Shown in pieces: positions 52,892 through 64,000 of a stretch of DNA of 64,000 nucleotides; within the stretch, counting starts at the first letter, position 1; each line of letters starts with the position of its first letter. This DNA comes from Cercophora sp. LCS_1. Its lineage: Eukaryota; Ascomycota; Sordariomycetes; Sordariales; Lasiosphaeriaceae. The notes beneath the pieces are model-generated. The model made no database searches, was not told the DNA's origin, and saw only the letters and a program-made list of their open reading frames with translations. The position numbers and the translations under genes were made by a program. The stretch is taken from positions 744,001 through 808,000 of the forward strand of contig JAPZLL010000014.1 in NCBI GenBank assembly GCA_036250225.1, written 5' to 3'.

Positions 52892-54310
52892 TCAGGCTGT
52901 GACGCTTGCAACCGTCTCCTTGACCTCACCCTCTGGCACCTTCTCCGAGATGGCCAGATTCTGGACCCCCTGAATGTCAGCCTCAACCGCCGCCGTCACC
53001 TTCACTTCCCCCGTCTTGGCCTCTTCAACCTTAGCCTCCCCGTTCACCTCTTCCTTGACATCCTCCTTGGGAAAAGCTTTCGGAATCCTACAAACCCTCA
53101 CCCGTCTCTCCTTCTCCTTCACACTCCCAACCGCCAGCAACTCCAGCTCCTTCCCGCACTCCAACTCCCTCCAATACAACGGCCCCTCGGGGAAATCCTT
53201 GAACCCATTCTCCCACGTCACCCTCTCCTCCACATACGGATCCAGCAGCGGCCGATCCCCCCACTTAAAATCCAACTCCCCACCGTACTGCTTCGGGATA
53301 TTCTTGACGTCAATAAACGCCTCCAGCGTCGGCTTGACCTCAGCCGGCGACAGGATAAACATTTTGGACACGGTAATCGGGTCAAACCACCGCTTGATCC
53401 AGCCCCATACCGTACTGAAAAAGTACGGCGCGCCGACAACAAAGATCCGGTCCAGTGTCTCGGGGTAGTGTGCCGTTGCGAGTGTGGACGCGGCTTGCAT
53501 GTGTGATTTGAGGTTCCAGAATTGACGCAGAGAAACGCCCGAGACGTCAACGATGTTGGTGGATAGGGTGATGGGTGTCGTGGCGTGGTCGCGGTCGGGC
53601 AGCTCGGTGCAGAGGGGCTGGGCGAAGCGGGTGAGGTTCTCGTAGAGCGCAAAGAGGCGGAGGAGTTTGGGCGGGGTGGAGCCGTCGGGGGAGGCTTTGC
53701 TGTAGGTGCCCTTTTCGGCGGATTTTTCGTAGTTGGCTATGGTTTTGGAGTCGAGGTGGCGGATTTCGAAAAGGTAGAGGGGGATGCCGCTACAGAGGTT
53801 TGTTGTTAGAGTGGGAAAAGGGGGGAGAGTGAGAGGGAGGGAGGAGGTCATACCGGCGATCACGACGGCCTGTCCATTGCGGGTATAAGCTACGGCTGTG
53901 CTCGTAGGCTTCGGTGTCGATAGTGTTGTAGAGGGCGTTGAGGTCGTTCTTCTTGCGCCATTCCTCGGTTTCGCTAAACTGCTTGTATGCGTCTTGGACG
54001 ATCCATCGGCGCGCGCGGAGGAAGCGTCTGTGACAACACCCGTTAGCAATAGCTCTCCAAAGTTTACGGGTTCAGGACTGCATTACAGCAAGGTCTGGTC
54101 GTCATGCGACGGCGGCGGCCCGGGACGATACAGCTCCTTTTCCTCGAGAAACATCTTGAAATTGCGCAGTGCTTCCTCCTCGGCCTCGTTCAAATGGCCC
54201 AGATGGCCATGGGGGTACCCAATCTCATGGCCTCCGACGCTGACGGCCGCGCTGGCTGCCGACTGGACCTTGTGCGCCGGCTCCAGATGCGCTGCGGATT
54301 CGTCAGACAT
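52892..54310 (-). CDS. Sec14-like CRAL-TRIO lipid-transfer protein
   Basis: Exons 54310-54087, 54027-53854 and 53789-52892; introns of 59 and 64 nt (GTAATG and GTATGA donors, CACAG and TGTAG acceptors, both phase 2); 431 aa. The N-terminus contains a CRAL-TRIO_N-type helical segment, RFLRARRWIVQDAYKQF. The lipid-binding domain follows: RRDRRGIPLYLFEIRHLDS, STNIVDVSGVSLRQFWNL, HYPETLDRIFVVGAPYFFSTVW, FDPITVSKMFIL, and IPKQYGGELDFKWG. The C-terminal tail (about 60 residues) is Glu/Val/Lys-rich and low-complexity. Family members exchange phosphatidylinositol and other lipids between membranes at the Golgi or plasma membrane. The exact ligand is not predictable. Confidence 0.9.
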
Positions 54311-54869
54311 TGTGGGTTCCTGGGCACGATTGGCGATGCGGGGAAGCGTGCGATTGTGGAACGTTGAGAATAAATTGCAGCAAAATGCGCGTTAAAAAAA
54401 AAAGGAGAGAGGAAAACAAAACCTCGCTCCAAAATCCCCAATGCAAAGATCTGCGTGATCCCCCTGGCACAACTCAAGTCCGAACTCCCAAGTCCAGACC
54501 AATCTCCACCGTAGCAACCGGGATTCCGTCGTCCCGTTGCGATTGCGGATGCGGCGGATCAGGCCAAGCATCGCCGAGTCAGGGCGGCTGACATCAGCCG
54601 TTCCCACAATCTGGTTGGCTGCCCCGCCGCCTGGCGCCCCCCACACCTCCAACGTAGGGTCAGGGGACTCTGGTCACCAACGATGGCTTCAATGACGTCA
54701 AACAAGCTCAACAGCGGCGCTTCGTTTGTCGTCAAACCTTTTGTATATCATTCATTACCTGCCAACCCTCTACAAGATAACAAGAGACTTCCCAAGGACG
54801 TCTTCAAGGTCAAAACCTCATGCCATTGGACGCCGTAAATTCTGCACCGAAAACAACGCTCAAGGCGCT

Positions 54870-57800
54870 CTACTCTTCGTCATCGTCGTCGGCTTCGGCC
54901 TCGTCTCCATTTTCCTCCTGTTCATCCGACGCCTCCGCCTCGACGGGTCCCTCCTTTTCCAGTCTGAGCCACTCGTCCCACTCGGGGAACAATTCCTCAT
55001 CCTCCCCAGGTACACCCAGTGACTTTGCAACGCGCCCCTTCTTGGCCTTTTCCAAGCTGCTCTTCCAATCGCCCACAATATCCGCCGTGATGGATGGCAT
55101 GTATGTTTGGCTGAACAGAACGGCCTCGGCCAATCGCCCAGTCTTACTGAGGATCCCGACGCAACCCTCGACGTCTCCCAAAACCCACTTGGCACTGAAG
55201 GCAACATTGTGCGCCCCCGCTGTCTCAGCTTGCTCGGCGAGCCTGGCAAGACCATCGCGGTCTGAGGTTGAGCTGTAGATGAGGAGCAGAGACCCCAGAT
55301 CCTTTGCCTTGACAAAACACTCAGTTGCAAGCGGAACATCCCAGGCCGCAAGGCCTGCGTCGCCAAGAGTCTTCCACTTGTGGTCGGCATCGGATTCCCT
55401 CGCAAGTTCCAGTGCAACCTCGAGCTGGTTGAGGGACAGAGCGAGATCGAACTTGTGTTCCGCGTCGGTGGCCACTTCCAACGCCAGCTCCTTGTGACCT
55501 TGCCCCTCCAGGAAGCGCGCGATCTTGTTGAGCTCTGCTTCGGGAATGGTAGGCAGCAATTCGGCAGCCGTCTCCATATCTCCCCGGAGAACGAGAGTCT
55601 GGTACTCCAGCACTGGGAGGGAGAGAGCAAACGAAGTCACCGCGAGATCTTTGTCGGTAAGATACACACGGCTGTCACGCTGGAGATAGCCGAGGATGTA
55701 CTGTGGCTTGTCAGAGTGCGCGATCGTGTAGGTCTGATCTCCGACGAGATAGTTGAGTCGGTTGGTCCCGTTGGTGTAGATTAGGACATCTCCTAGCCAT
55801 TCTGCGGATCGGATACTAAAAAGTGTAAGCGGGCGCAACGCTCTTAAAATCCGGCAACTTACGTCTCGTTGATGTCTGTGATGACCTCAAAAGCAGCCTC
55901 GACACCATCATCCTCAACCTGGCCGGCCTGGACCGCCTCGTTGTAGGCCTCCCTCGAGAACCTCAAGACGTAGTAGGTATCCTCACACGCAAGAGCCACC
56001 AGCTCGCCGCTCTCGCTCCAGTACACCTGCTTGGGCTCAACTTCAATCCGTCGGACAAGGCCACCAGTGTGCCAGTCAAAGAAGGAAATGCCACCCTGGC
56101 CCCTAACACCGAGAAGAACGCCGCCAGTGAGACCATCAGCAGCAAAGGGAACATCCAGGCCTCCCTTCTTCTCCACAAAGTTCTTGAAAACCTTGATGCT
56201 GGTTGAGGACTCGCGGATCGCAAAATCGTTCGAGTTCTCCTTAGATGCCCAGACAAAGTCGAGCGCCGAGCCGAACGCCTTGTTCCTCCACGCGAGTGCC
56301 GTGTAGATGATATATTCGCCGTCGCCGCAAATGGCGGCGAAGCGGCCATTGGGTGAGTGGAGAAGGGTCTGGGGGTACACTTCCGCAGTTCCCAGTTCCT
56401 TGGTGGGGAGAGAAATCGGCTCGTTGTCCTTGACCGAAGCGTCTGCGCCCTTGATCACAGAGGAAACGATCTCGTTATGTCGGGCCCAGATAAGCTTGCC
56501 GGCGCCATCCATTGACACAGCCGGTTCCTCCCGGCCGAGCTTGATCACAACGGAGCCATCGTCGAAACCGACGGCAATCCCTTGCTGGCCTTTCTGGTAC
56601 GCCACACACCACGCCCTCTCGAGGCCGTAGTTGAGAGATTGCTCAAATCGGTAGGTGTTGGCGTTCCATATCCTGATGGTGCCCTAGTTGTGTGTTAGAT
56701 CCACACATCATCAGAAAGTCGTTGAACCTACATCCTCTGAGCCTGAAATGATAATGGGGAGTTCGGGGTGATAGCAAGCAAAAGAGACGTTGTTGGTGTG
56801 CCCCTCAAGCGTGGCAATCAGGCTTTTTGTCGTGTAATCCCACACTTTCACCGTGCGCTAAGATCGTTAGCCTAACCCAAGCACACAGGTAAGAGAACCC
56901 ACGTCGTCTGATGTTGTGAGGAGATATGGCTTGTCGCTGTGAGGATAGTAGTCGACGTGGTTTACACCCTTGGTCTCGTGGGCTTCGAGCTGGAAGTTGG
57001 GCGTTGAGGATCCCAAGCTCCAGATCTTGACTGTCCTGTCAAGACAGGCCGAAGCGAAGGTGTTTGTGTCCTTGGGGTTGATGGCCAGGGACATAACGTA
57101 GTCTGTGTCAAGCGTAAGCGTTGGCGCGCTACCATCTCGGGCTGCCACGTACGAGAGTTGCCCTCGAATATCCGAACGTTCTTCCACCCCTTTTCCCAAT
57201 CCCACAATTTGATGGTCATGTCATCACTGGCCGTGAGAATAAACGGTTGTGTTGGGTGGACGACAATCGCTCGGATGTAGTCGGGGTGCGCCTCGAACTG
57301 CGCAACCTTTTCGCTCGTATTGTAGTTGTAAACTCGGATTTGGCTGCTGCTGTCAGCGACCGACCACACCCAGGACCGTAAACCAGGCATACAAATCGTC
57401 TGATCCACAAACAATCCAGTTCTTTCGCGCAACGAAGCGACCGGCACGGACGGGGACATCGGTAAGCTCGAAGGTTTTGATGACCTGCTGGGTCTCGTAT
57501 GACCAAATCGAGACGTGGCCGCTATAGAGGGTTGCTGTTGACATGGTCAAAACCCATTAACCTCCCTCAACAGAGTTGTAGATCGAACATACTTAAGATC
57601 CATGGCTCGGTCGGGTGGAAATCAATGCCCTTCACTCGCTGTGTTGTCGAACGTCAACAATCGGAACCTCGACGGCCATGGGGGCGCAGAAACGAACCTC
57701 GGAGCGAGCGAAAAGCTGGCGCTGTACATTGATCATGTTAGCAACTTGCTCTAATGTGGGAGAACTGAGAAACGCGGGCGGGGGCAGCCTGGCTTTATAG

Positions 57801-57936
57801 CTTGGAAGCAACCTTGCGACCTGACAGCTTGCGAAGATAGGATGGAGTCGCAAAGCTGTGGCCAGATTGCCCGCCTGTAGCACAAGCGGACACAATATCC
57901 ACACTCGTACGCGCGTACCTTAACATCCAGCCTCAT
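54870..57936 (-). CDS. SEC27: Coatomer subunit beta-prime (COPB2/Sec27)
   Basis: Nine exons: 57936-57919, 57721-57698, 57638-57593, 57534-57393, 57343-57153, 57102-56903, 56857-56732, 56683-55863 and 55815-54870; 837 aa. All junctions keep frame and give family consensus (RVKGIDFHPTEPW, GHVSIW, DDFQIRVYNYNTSEKV, EGNSHYVMSLAINPKD). The first six or seven WD40 repeats form the N-terminal propeller; a second propeller and an alpha-solenoid follow (GDMETAAELLPTI, LALEVATDAEHKFDLAL). The C-terminus is acidic (EADDDDEE). Beta-prime COP is part of the COPI coat, binding KKxx cargo for retrograde Golgi-ER transport. The 5' crowding of tiny exons (18, 24, 46 nt) is unusual compared with the long later exons. 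Confidence 0.96.
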
Positions 57937-58719
57937 CTTGCCACAATTTTGAGTTGGCGCTCGGAGTAGAATGCGGCGCCGGTTTTTGATGTCTGTCGGG
58001 AGCTATGGCGGGGTGATTCGCTGACCGCAGTTCGAGTTCGGAGAGTGATCGTCGATTATGCGTCGGTGGGAGGGGATGTAGCTGCTGGCGGTATATGACC
58101 GTATCGCCAGAGCTAGGGATCCAAGTTGTTGGAGTTCGATAGCAAGGAACGGTGCCGTCGTCACAAGGGAAGCTGCCCACCACGTAACTTGCTGGTACGT
58201 TTCCTCAATTTCGCGAATGTGGTCTCTCCTTGAAATGTGGGTCTGCATTAGGTAATCTTCCTTGGTGCCTCAGGTGTCAACTTCCCCGCAATCCGCTGCC
58301 GAATTCCAGGTCGGGCCGCTGGCTGCCACGGTGGAGCGAGCCGCCGATGGAACATCAAAAGTAAAAAACGAAGCGGTCAACCAAGTCCAGACCAGAGCAC
58401 AATGGGACTCGGAGCATCACAGCCGTGTGTCAATGGCATTCATTTCCTATCCTCTACTTTATCTAATAACGGAATGCAACACTGTATCCTCATCGATGCA
58501 TCGGAACGCTGCAGCAAATGCCCTGTACCTGAGCCATGCACTCCGTCGCCCCATTCAGAAAATCCAATTCCATTCAGCGCCATGAACACCAATTGCAGGC
58601 CGTCCCATATTTTGGCCCATATCCAATTGCGGCATTCCCAAGCTGAAAAAAATTGAGTGACAAATAGACATCGCTAACATCCTCGACATAGCGCCAACTG
58701 GCATCGAAAGGTCCCCAGC
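57937..58719. other. Intergenic region between Sec27 and mannitol-1-phosphate dehydrogenase
   Basis: No gene seen. It holds the promoter of Sec27 (left, minus strand) and the 3' end of the dehydrogenase gene (right). Short frames have no motifs. Confidence 0.5.
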
Positions 58720-59993
58720 TTATTCATCAGCGGAATCCGCCTGAACGCGCTTGACAATATCAACTACTTTGGGGTACAGCTTCTCATTGGGCTGAAGGCC
58801 GCACACCTCCTTGACGACATCATCGGGGCTCTTCTCCGACATGATCTTCGCGAGCTCGACTGACTCGTCATCGCCCTCGACATTCTGGAAGCGGAAGGCC
58901 ATCTCGGCGGCATCAAGGAGCGCGCTGCAGTCCTTGCCGTGCTCGGCCAGCTCTGCGGCGGGTCCGATGAAGCGCTCCTTGCGACTGAGCTTACGCAGAG
59001 GGGCACGACCAACACGCTCGACAGCATCCTCCAGATGAGGATTGCTGATGCGCCAGACAATCTTGTCAACGTAGGCATTCTGTGCATCTTCATCGATGCC
59101 GTGCTTCTGGGTGATGAGGTTTGCCGTGTTGGAGAGAGCCTTCTTCACCTCGTCGCGGATGTAGCCGTCCTGCAAGGCGTCGTACACAGTGCTCTTGCGC
59201 CGATTGTACCCGTGGTACGCTGCCGTGGCATGGCCGGTGTTGACCGTGTACAGCTTGCGCTCAATGTAGGGTTGGAGGTTGTCGACCCATTGGATACCCT
59301 GGATGCTTGGAGGCGAGTGGTCCTTGAACGGCGAACGGTCAACTACCCACTCGTAGAACTTCTCGAGCTTGACATCGAGGCCGGCGTCGGGATCCTGGGC
59401 CGGGACAATGCGATCAATGGCGGAATTGGCGAACCGTGCGCGCTCCGGAATGCTCTCGACGCGGTCCTCGGGGGTGTTTTGTGGCTCTTTGATGAAGTCG
59501 GCGAGAGTGTCTGTGGCCCCGATGGCGTTTTCGCAGGCAATGACGGCCAAAGGGGTAAGGTTTTGTGGTCGCTGGTCGATTCCCTTGGCAATGACTGGGG
59601 CGATGAACTTGAGGATGTTCGGGCCGACGGAGCACGTTACTACATCCGCCGTTGCGATCTCCCGGATCAACTCCGGCTCTTGTGTCCTCGAGTTGATGGC
59701 CCGGTAATTGGTGATGACCGACTCCGTGGTGCCCTCGGACCCAACCTCGATCACCTTGTAGCTCGGTTGGGCATTGAGCTCGTCGATGAGGTCGCCGTTG
59801 ACATCGGCAAAGATTACCTCGTACCCCGAGTTGTGGAGGAAGCAGGCGACAAAGCCCCGGCCTGGCCAACGTGTGTCAGTTTAGACTTCTGGAGACCCGA
59901 AAGCCTGGGACGGTGATGTGCAAGCTTACCGATGTTACCGGCGCCGAAGTGGACTGCCTTCTTACTGGGCTTGGTACTGCCGTTCTGTGCCAT
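58720..59993 (-). CDS. Mannitol-1-phosphate 5-dehydrogenase
   Basis: Exons 59993-59930 and 59861-58720, intron 59929-59862 (GTAAGC donor, AACTGAC branch, GCCAG acceptor, phase 1); 401 aa. The splice restores the NAD-binding loop HFGAGNIGRGF. Other blocks are the FADVNGDLIDELN acidic turn, CSVGPNILKFIAP, ACENAIGATD, and the active-site KLYTVNTGHATAAYHGY of the polyol long-chain dehydrogenases, with the catalytic Lys and His. The enzyme reduces fructose-6-phosphate to mannitol-1-phosphate with NADH, the main entry to the fungal mannitol pathway used for storage and stress tolerance. Cytosolic; no leader. Start chosen because only this ATG gives the complete nucleotide-binding N-terminus. Confidence 0.95.
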
Positions 59994-62900
59994 GTTGGTG
60001 GAGGTAAGGTGATATGAGCTCGGTGTGAGAGAATTGATAGGGTGGTGTATGTAGGGATCAAGGTCGGATTGGTGACGTCTTCCAGGGGAATAGGGGGGCA
60101 AATCGTGGACGATCAAGTCATGTACTATGGAGACAAAGAGGAAACGGTTGAAGCGACGATGGGGAAGCCATGTCCTTTATACGCTCGGGGTCACGATCAA
60201 GTGCCCTTTTTGTGGACACCCAGGGCGGGAGAGGAACTGGGAAACGCGCCGTCACTGTGGAGTTGTGGCTGGACTCTCGAAGCAATTGCAGGCACCTCTG
60301 TGATCTACACCCCCATCAGGTACTCTAGCTGATGGAAGGGGACCTGAGGTAAAAGGGATCCACCTCGTCCGAACCCCACCACCACCTCACCTGCGTCCCT
60401 GGGGCGGCGACGGTGGGACGGGTCTTTCCTCCGTAACTGGGCGTGAAACGGACGCCCAGCCAGATGCTGCGATTTACAGAGGACACTGCACAGTGCAATT
60501 CGCGGGCATTTTTGCTAAATTCTTCAGCCACTGTTGTTGTTGTATCCCAGGTTCGCTTGTGACGAACGCATCGAGGGGTTGACCTCGATCGAGACAAAGG
60601 AGCGCCAGCGGCCGTTGGCGTCATAACCGGCACAAAAAAAGTTCGACGATGCTTCGACGACACCCCGTCATGAATGCAAATGATGACACCGCACATTAGG
60701 GGGGCGACTTTCTGTTGGGCGCTTGCACCGCCGCCACAGGTTGCCGCAAAGGTCTTTTCGCATTCTGGCATCCGGGTATGCCCTCATTCTGGTTTGCGCT
60801 CAACCTAATCCCGGCTCTTTGCCTGCAAGGTCCCGACGTTGTAACACCGATTTGCCTGTTGTGCGTGCCCACGTCAAACTTGGCGGGAAAGCCATCCGGC
60901 AGCATGGGATTTTCAAAGGGTCGCGGTGAGGGGCACGAGGGGTAAATTTTCCCAGGGTCTCAGACACAACAACCCGCCAGCGTCGTGCATCAAATGCCAG
61001 GCTGGGCGGCTTGGGGACACTCTTCTTCCGAGTGGCTGGAATCTCGCACTAAAAGCGGTCACGATGGTTACCCCGAACTCAGGAAATTTCAGAGGACGAT
61101 TCAACTCGCTCAGCCGCGTCGGCCGATTTAGAGCCGCTTCAGCCTCGACAACGTCCCATGTCTTCTTCCACCATGACGATGGTCAACATCCTCGTGCATC
61201 GTGGTGTTGATGACAGGCAATGCAACGCAGCCCCGAGTGCGGTCGTCAACATGGAATTATGTCGTCATTGGATGTAGTCAACCTTTTGCTGCTGGCCCTG
61301 TCGGTCCACGGCGATCACAGTGTGGACATCGACAGGGTGACGTCGAGTCGCGCATCGGTCATCGAAGCTACGTTTTGCGCCTGAGTGCCAGACTGCTATC
61401 ATCCACCAATTCCTGCTTCGGAACATGCATGTTTAAGTTTAGGCTTCCAAAGTCTCTGCCGACTTGCGATTTGCATCGATTCCACCCGCTACCAGGACGA
61501 TCACCCCTGAAACTGACCGCAAATTCCCGAAAGGTTCGTCAACGCCGAGCAAAAGCTCATGCCGACAGCGGCGTCACGGACAGGACCGTTTTGGCGATGT
61601 CTCACGACAACGACGTCCCAGGCATCATATTGCGCCGTTTCGGCAAGTTGCAGCGCCTTGGGCTTGAAGGGACTCCTGGACTTGCCATGCTGTGGCCCCA
61701 GTGATGGGAGGCGGGACCCCTAGGTCCCTGGGCCCACATACGACGTCATGGTGGGGGGCGCTTATCGATAAAAGTTGCCGCATTGCCGCTGCTGCCACTG
61801 GATTTTCAGATGCTTGTCAGATGCTTGCGGATGTTGGACGGAGACGCAATCAGGGTCTGAACTCTTTCGGCGCTATTCGGCTTCCGAGTTCCTCAGGAGG
61901 GCCGAAGGGTCAAGCCGGCAAGGTTGTCGTCGCCGTCGACTGGGGGAATAAGCTAAGCCCCTTTGTTTCAGAGTGTTGTCGTCAATTGCGCTTTCCATTC
62001 CGGGGCAAGGGCACTCCCAGCAGAATCGACTTTCCACAATTCCCATGTAGGGGCCAGGGGGCCACACGAGCAAGATACCAGAATCCGTTGACAGTCCCGA
62101 CCATACCCGAACACCAAAAGAACTGCCAAGCTCCCAAGCACCGCACAATGCCGGGTTTCCCTCTTTGGCCTTGAGCACATTCTTATCTCTCACGTTCCGT
62201 CGCGCAAACTCGCTACCCTTTTCCCCGTTTACCCTCGCTCTCCGTAGCCACGGTCCCGATATTAGTGCTACCTCGGCCGTCCGCACGGCGCTGATCCCTA
62301 CTCCCTTCGGACCCGGTCCCGCATCCTCACGGCCTTCGGCACTGGTCCCTGTTTTGAACCCGGCAGCAAGGTAAGGACGGCTATCTTGACTAATAGCACC
62401 ACGCGCATAGGGGCTCCTTGTTGTTCCTCCCCGAAATCACACCACCTTCGCAGACTAAGCGGACCGGTCCCTGTCTGATCCATGCATGGGTTGGCACGGC
62501 GTTGCGGCGTCTTCTCCAGCTCCCCGCCTCCTTTCCTCTCCTCCTCAGCACTCCACAAACGTTGCCGACTGCAGCGCCTGCCTTGGAATGCCCTGCAGAT
62601 TTCAGTTCGCCAATGCACAAGCTGGCGGCCAACATCCACCACGTCCTATCAGCTCCATCGGTGCAAAACGTGTGCCTCAGCAAAGTGAGGACTCCCGGGC
62701 AATGACTTCACTCAACTGTCACTACTGTTGATGCCGATCACCCATTACCCCTCACTTCCCTCCTCATATCCTCAGCCAAGACATCCGCTCAACTTCACCA
62801 CGACGATGCCGTGCCGTTGACCAGCGTCCAAGTCGGCATCTTTCCAACCGAACTCCCATATCTGTCGCCTAGTTTTCAGCGCAAGACCCTGCCAAGGCGC

Positions 62901-64000
62901 GTTGAAAGGGTCGTCACATCAAGACCGACGATATCGCGCCAGGGTCCTTTGTGGACCCGTGATCGCCATCGACTTGCTATCTTGGAGCAGGATTATGTGC
63001 CAAGCTATTAATGTGGGAACTGTTGGCAGCAACGTGTCCTAGAGGGCAAGGATACTGTACGGATGTCTATGTGTGGCTAAGCAGTGACTAGGTGCCTCCG
63101 TTTCACTTGACATGGACCTTTACCGTTTTGTTGATAGGGAATATCGCCGTCTGTTTCGCTTTCCCTCGAACTTGGCTGAAACAAAGGTCGGCCGTGTGGT
63201 GTCATTGAGCGGTTTCTGGGATCAGGCACGGTGTCCTCTACTTTGCAAACTAACGAGTCTGCAGCAGCATCGTAAAGTCATAATTATTTCTCAAAGATTT
63301 GAGTAACTGTCCATGTAAGTCCAGAATGAGGGGCGTGTCTAGAGAGCGATCAACAGGGGTAAACACGGACGGGCTTATCCGAACAGATCTGTTGATGTTC
63401 TGAGGTGGTGGTCGTCAGGATGATTTATGGAGCCCACCTACAACAATAGCCCAGAAACCCGTACCATTTTGTATCACAGTATACGAATACGAACTGTGGT
63501 TGTATGAACGTTCCACCTCACAATACTTGCCGTTTGTAGCATGGCGCCTCCTCAGGAATCATCTTATCCTCCCAGCGTTTCCATTAACATGAGCCGGCAA
63601 TCTAGCGCGACTATGATGGAGTCGTCCTTGGCCAAGATCGCACTAGGCTAGTGACCCACCGCGAGGGAGGAGATCTGCGGAGTCTGGGAGGCCTCCACGA
63701 CGGTTCTTTCATGGGGCGCTGCTCTCTTGACGATGTTGTTAGCGTGCTACCGCCGCAATTGAGACTCCAAACCTGAATCTGATATCTGTAGCCTTGTATG
63801 TCGGTGACAAAGAAATGGACACACCGAACCTACTTCATCGCACTTCAAGTGGCCTAAAAAGGTATCGAAAATTCCAATAGGCTTGAATATAGAACCCCAA
63901 CGGCTTTTATATAGTGTTTGACTGCATACAGATTTTGGGTGATGGATTTTGACCTTGGCTGTGCTCCTTTTCAGTGGATAAATATCCTTCAACTTTCTCA
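59994..64000. other. 4-kb region without a recognisable gene
   Basis: The left 300 bases serve as promoter for the dehydrogenase gene. Further right, both strands give only short or overlapping frames rich in Arg, Ser, Pro and Cys, without signal peptides followed by sensible domains, and I could not link exons across plausible introns. Nothing else is seen. Confidence 0.45.

Noticed and set aside
52529..53506. 325-aa plus-strand frame
   Set aside because: Overlaps the Sec14-like gene in antisense; Leu/Pro/His-rich artefact of its codons.
58939..59916. 325-aa plus-strand frame
   Set aside because: Antisense to mannitol-1-phosphate dehydrogenase and crossing its intron; no motif.

Overview
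The window reads as nuclear DNA of a filamentous ascomycete, most likely a Sordariomycete. Support comes from short introns (about 45-80 nt, GTAAGT-like donors, CTAAC/CTGAC branch sites, CAG/TAG acceptors), an intron-bearing tRNA-Leu, HET-domain genes, a fungal-type NLR, mannitol-1-phosphate dehydrogenase, a GH43/CBM35 galactanase and a GH128 glucanase. This is inference from gene content; no species can be named.

Layout. Left part (0.7-12.7 kb): glutaminase subunit of PLP synthase, an intact HET gene, a FAR1-type zinc-finger protein, an unrecognised 533-aa protein, tRNA-Leu(AAG), a decayed lectin-like propeller relic, a secreted GH43-CBM35 enzyme and a Pro/Glu-rich surface protein. Middle part (13-28 kb): a disabled polytopic membrane-protein gene, a protein with a degenerate helicase-C-like fold, several small or secreted Cys-rich proteins, GH128, and 3.5 kb without a recognisable gene. 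Self-recognition-like accessory island (28-41.5 kb): three related genes for a two-part GRF-like zinc module (one intact, two broken), a broken HET gene, a small inverted-repeat element, an intact hydrolase-NACHT-ankyrin NLR with near-identical 99-bp ankyrin repeats, and a broken CRIB-motif gene. Right part (42-60 kb) is mainly housekeeping and secretion: secreted HD-domain protein, two single-pass surface proteins (one with a lectin-like propeller), a two-domain VOC dioxygenase-like protein, MDP-1 phosphatase, a Sec14-like protein, coatomer beta-prime and mannitol-1-phosphate dehydrogenase. The last 4 kb shows no gene I can support.

The most interesting part is the 28-41.5 kb island. An intact NLR whose repeats look recently homogenised lies among gene relics broken mostly by single TAG/TGA codons or one-base shifts, and beside a small family of a two-part zinc module that I have not seen described. 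Gene models with introns were built by hand from splice signals, reading phase and family similarity; exon ends are given so they can be checked.
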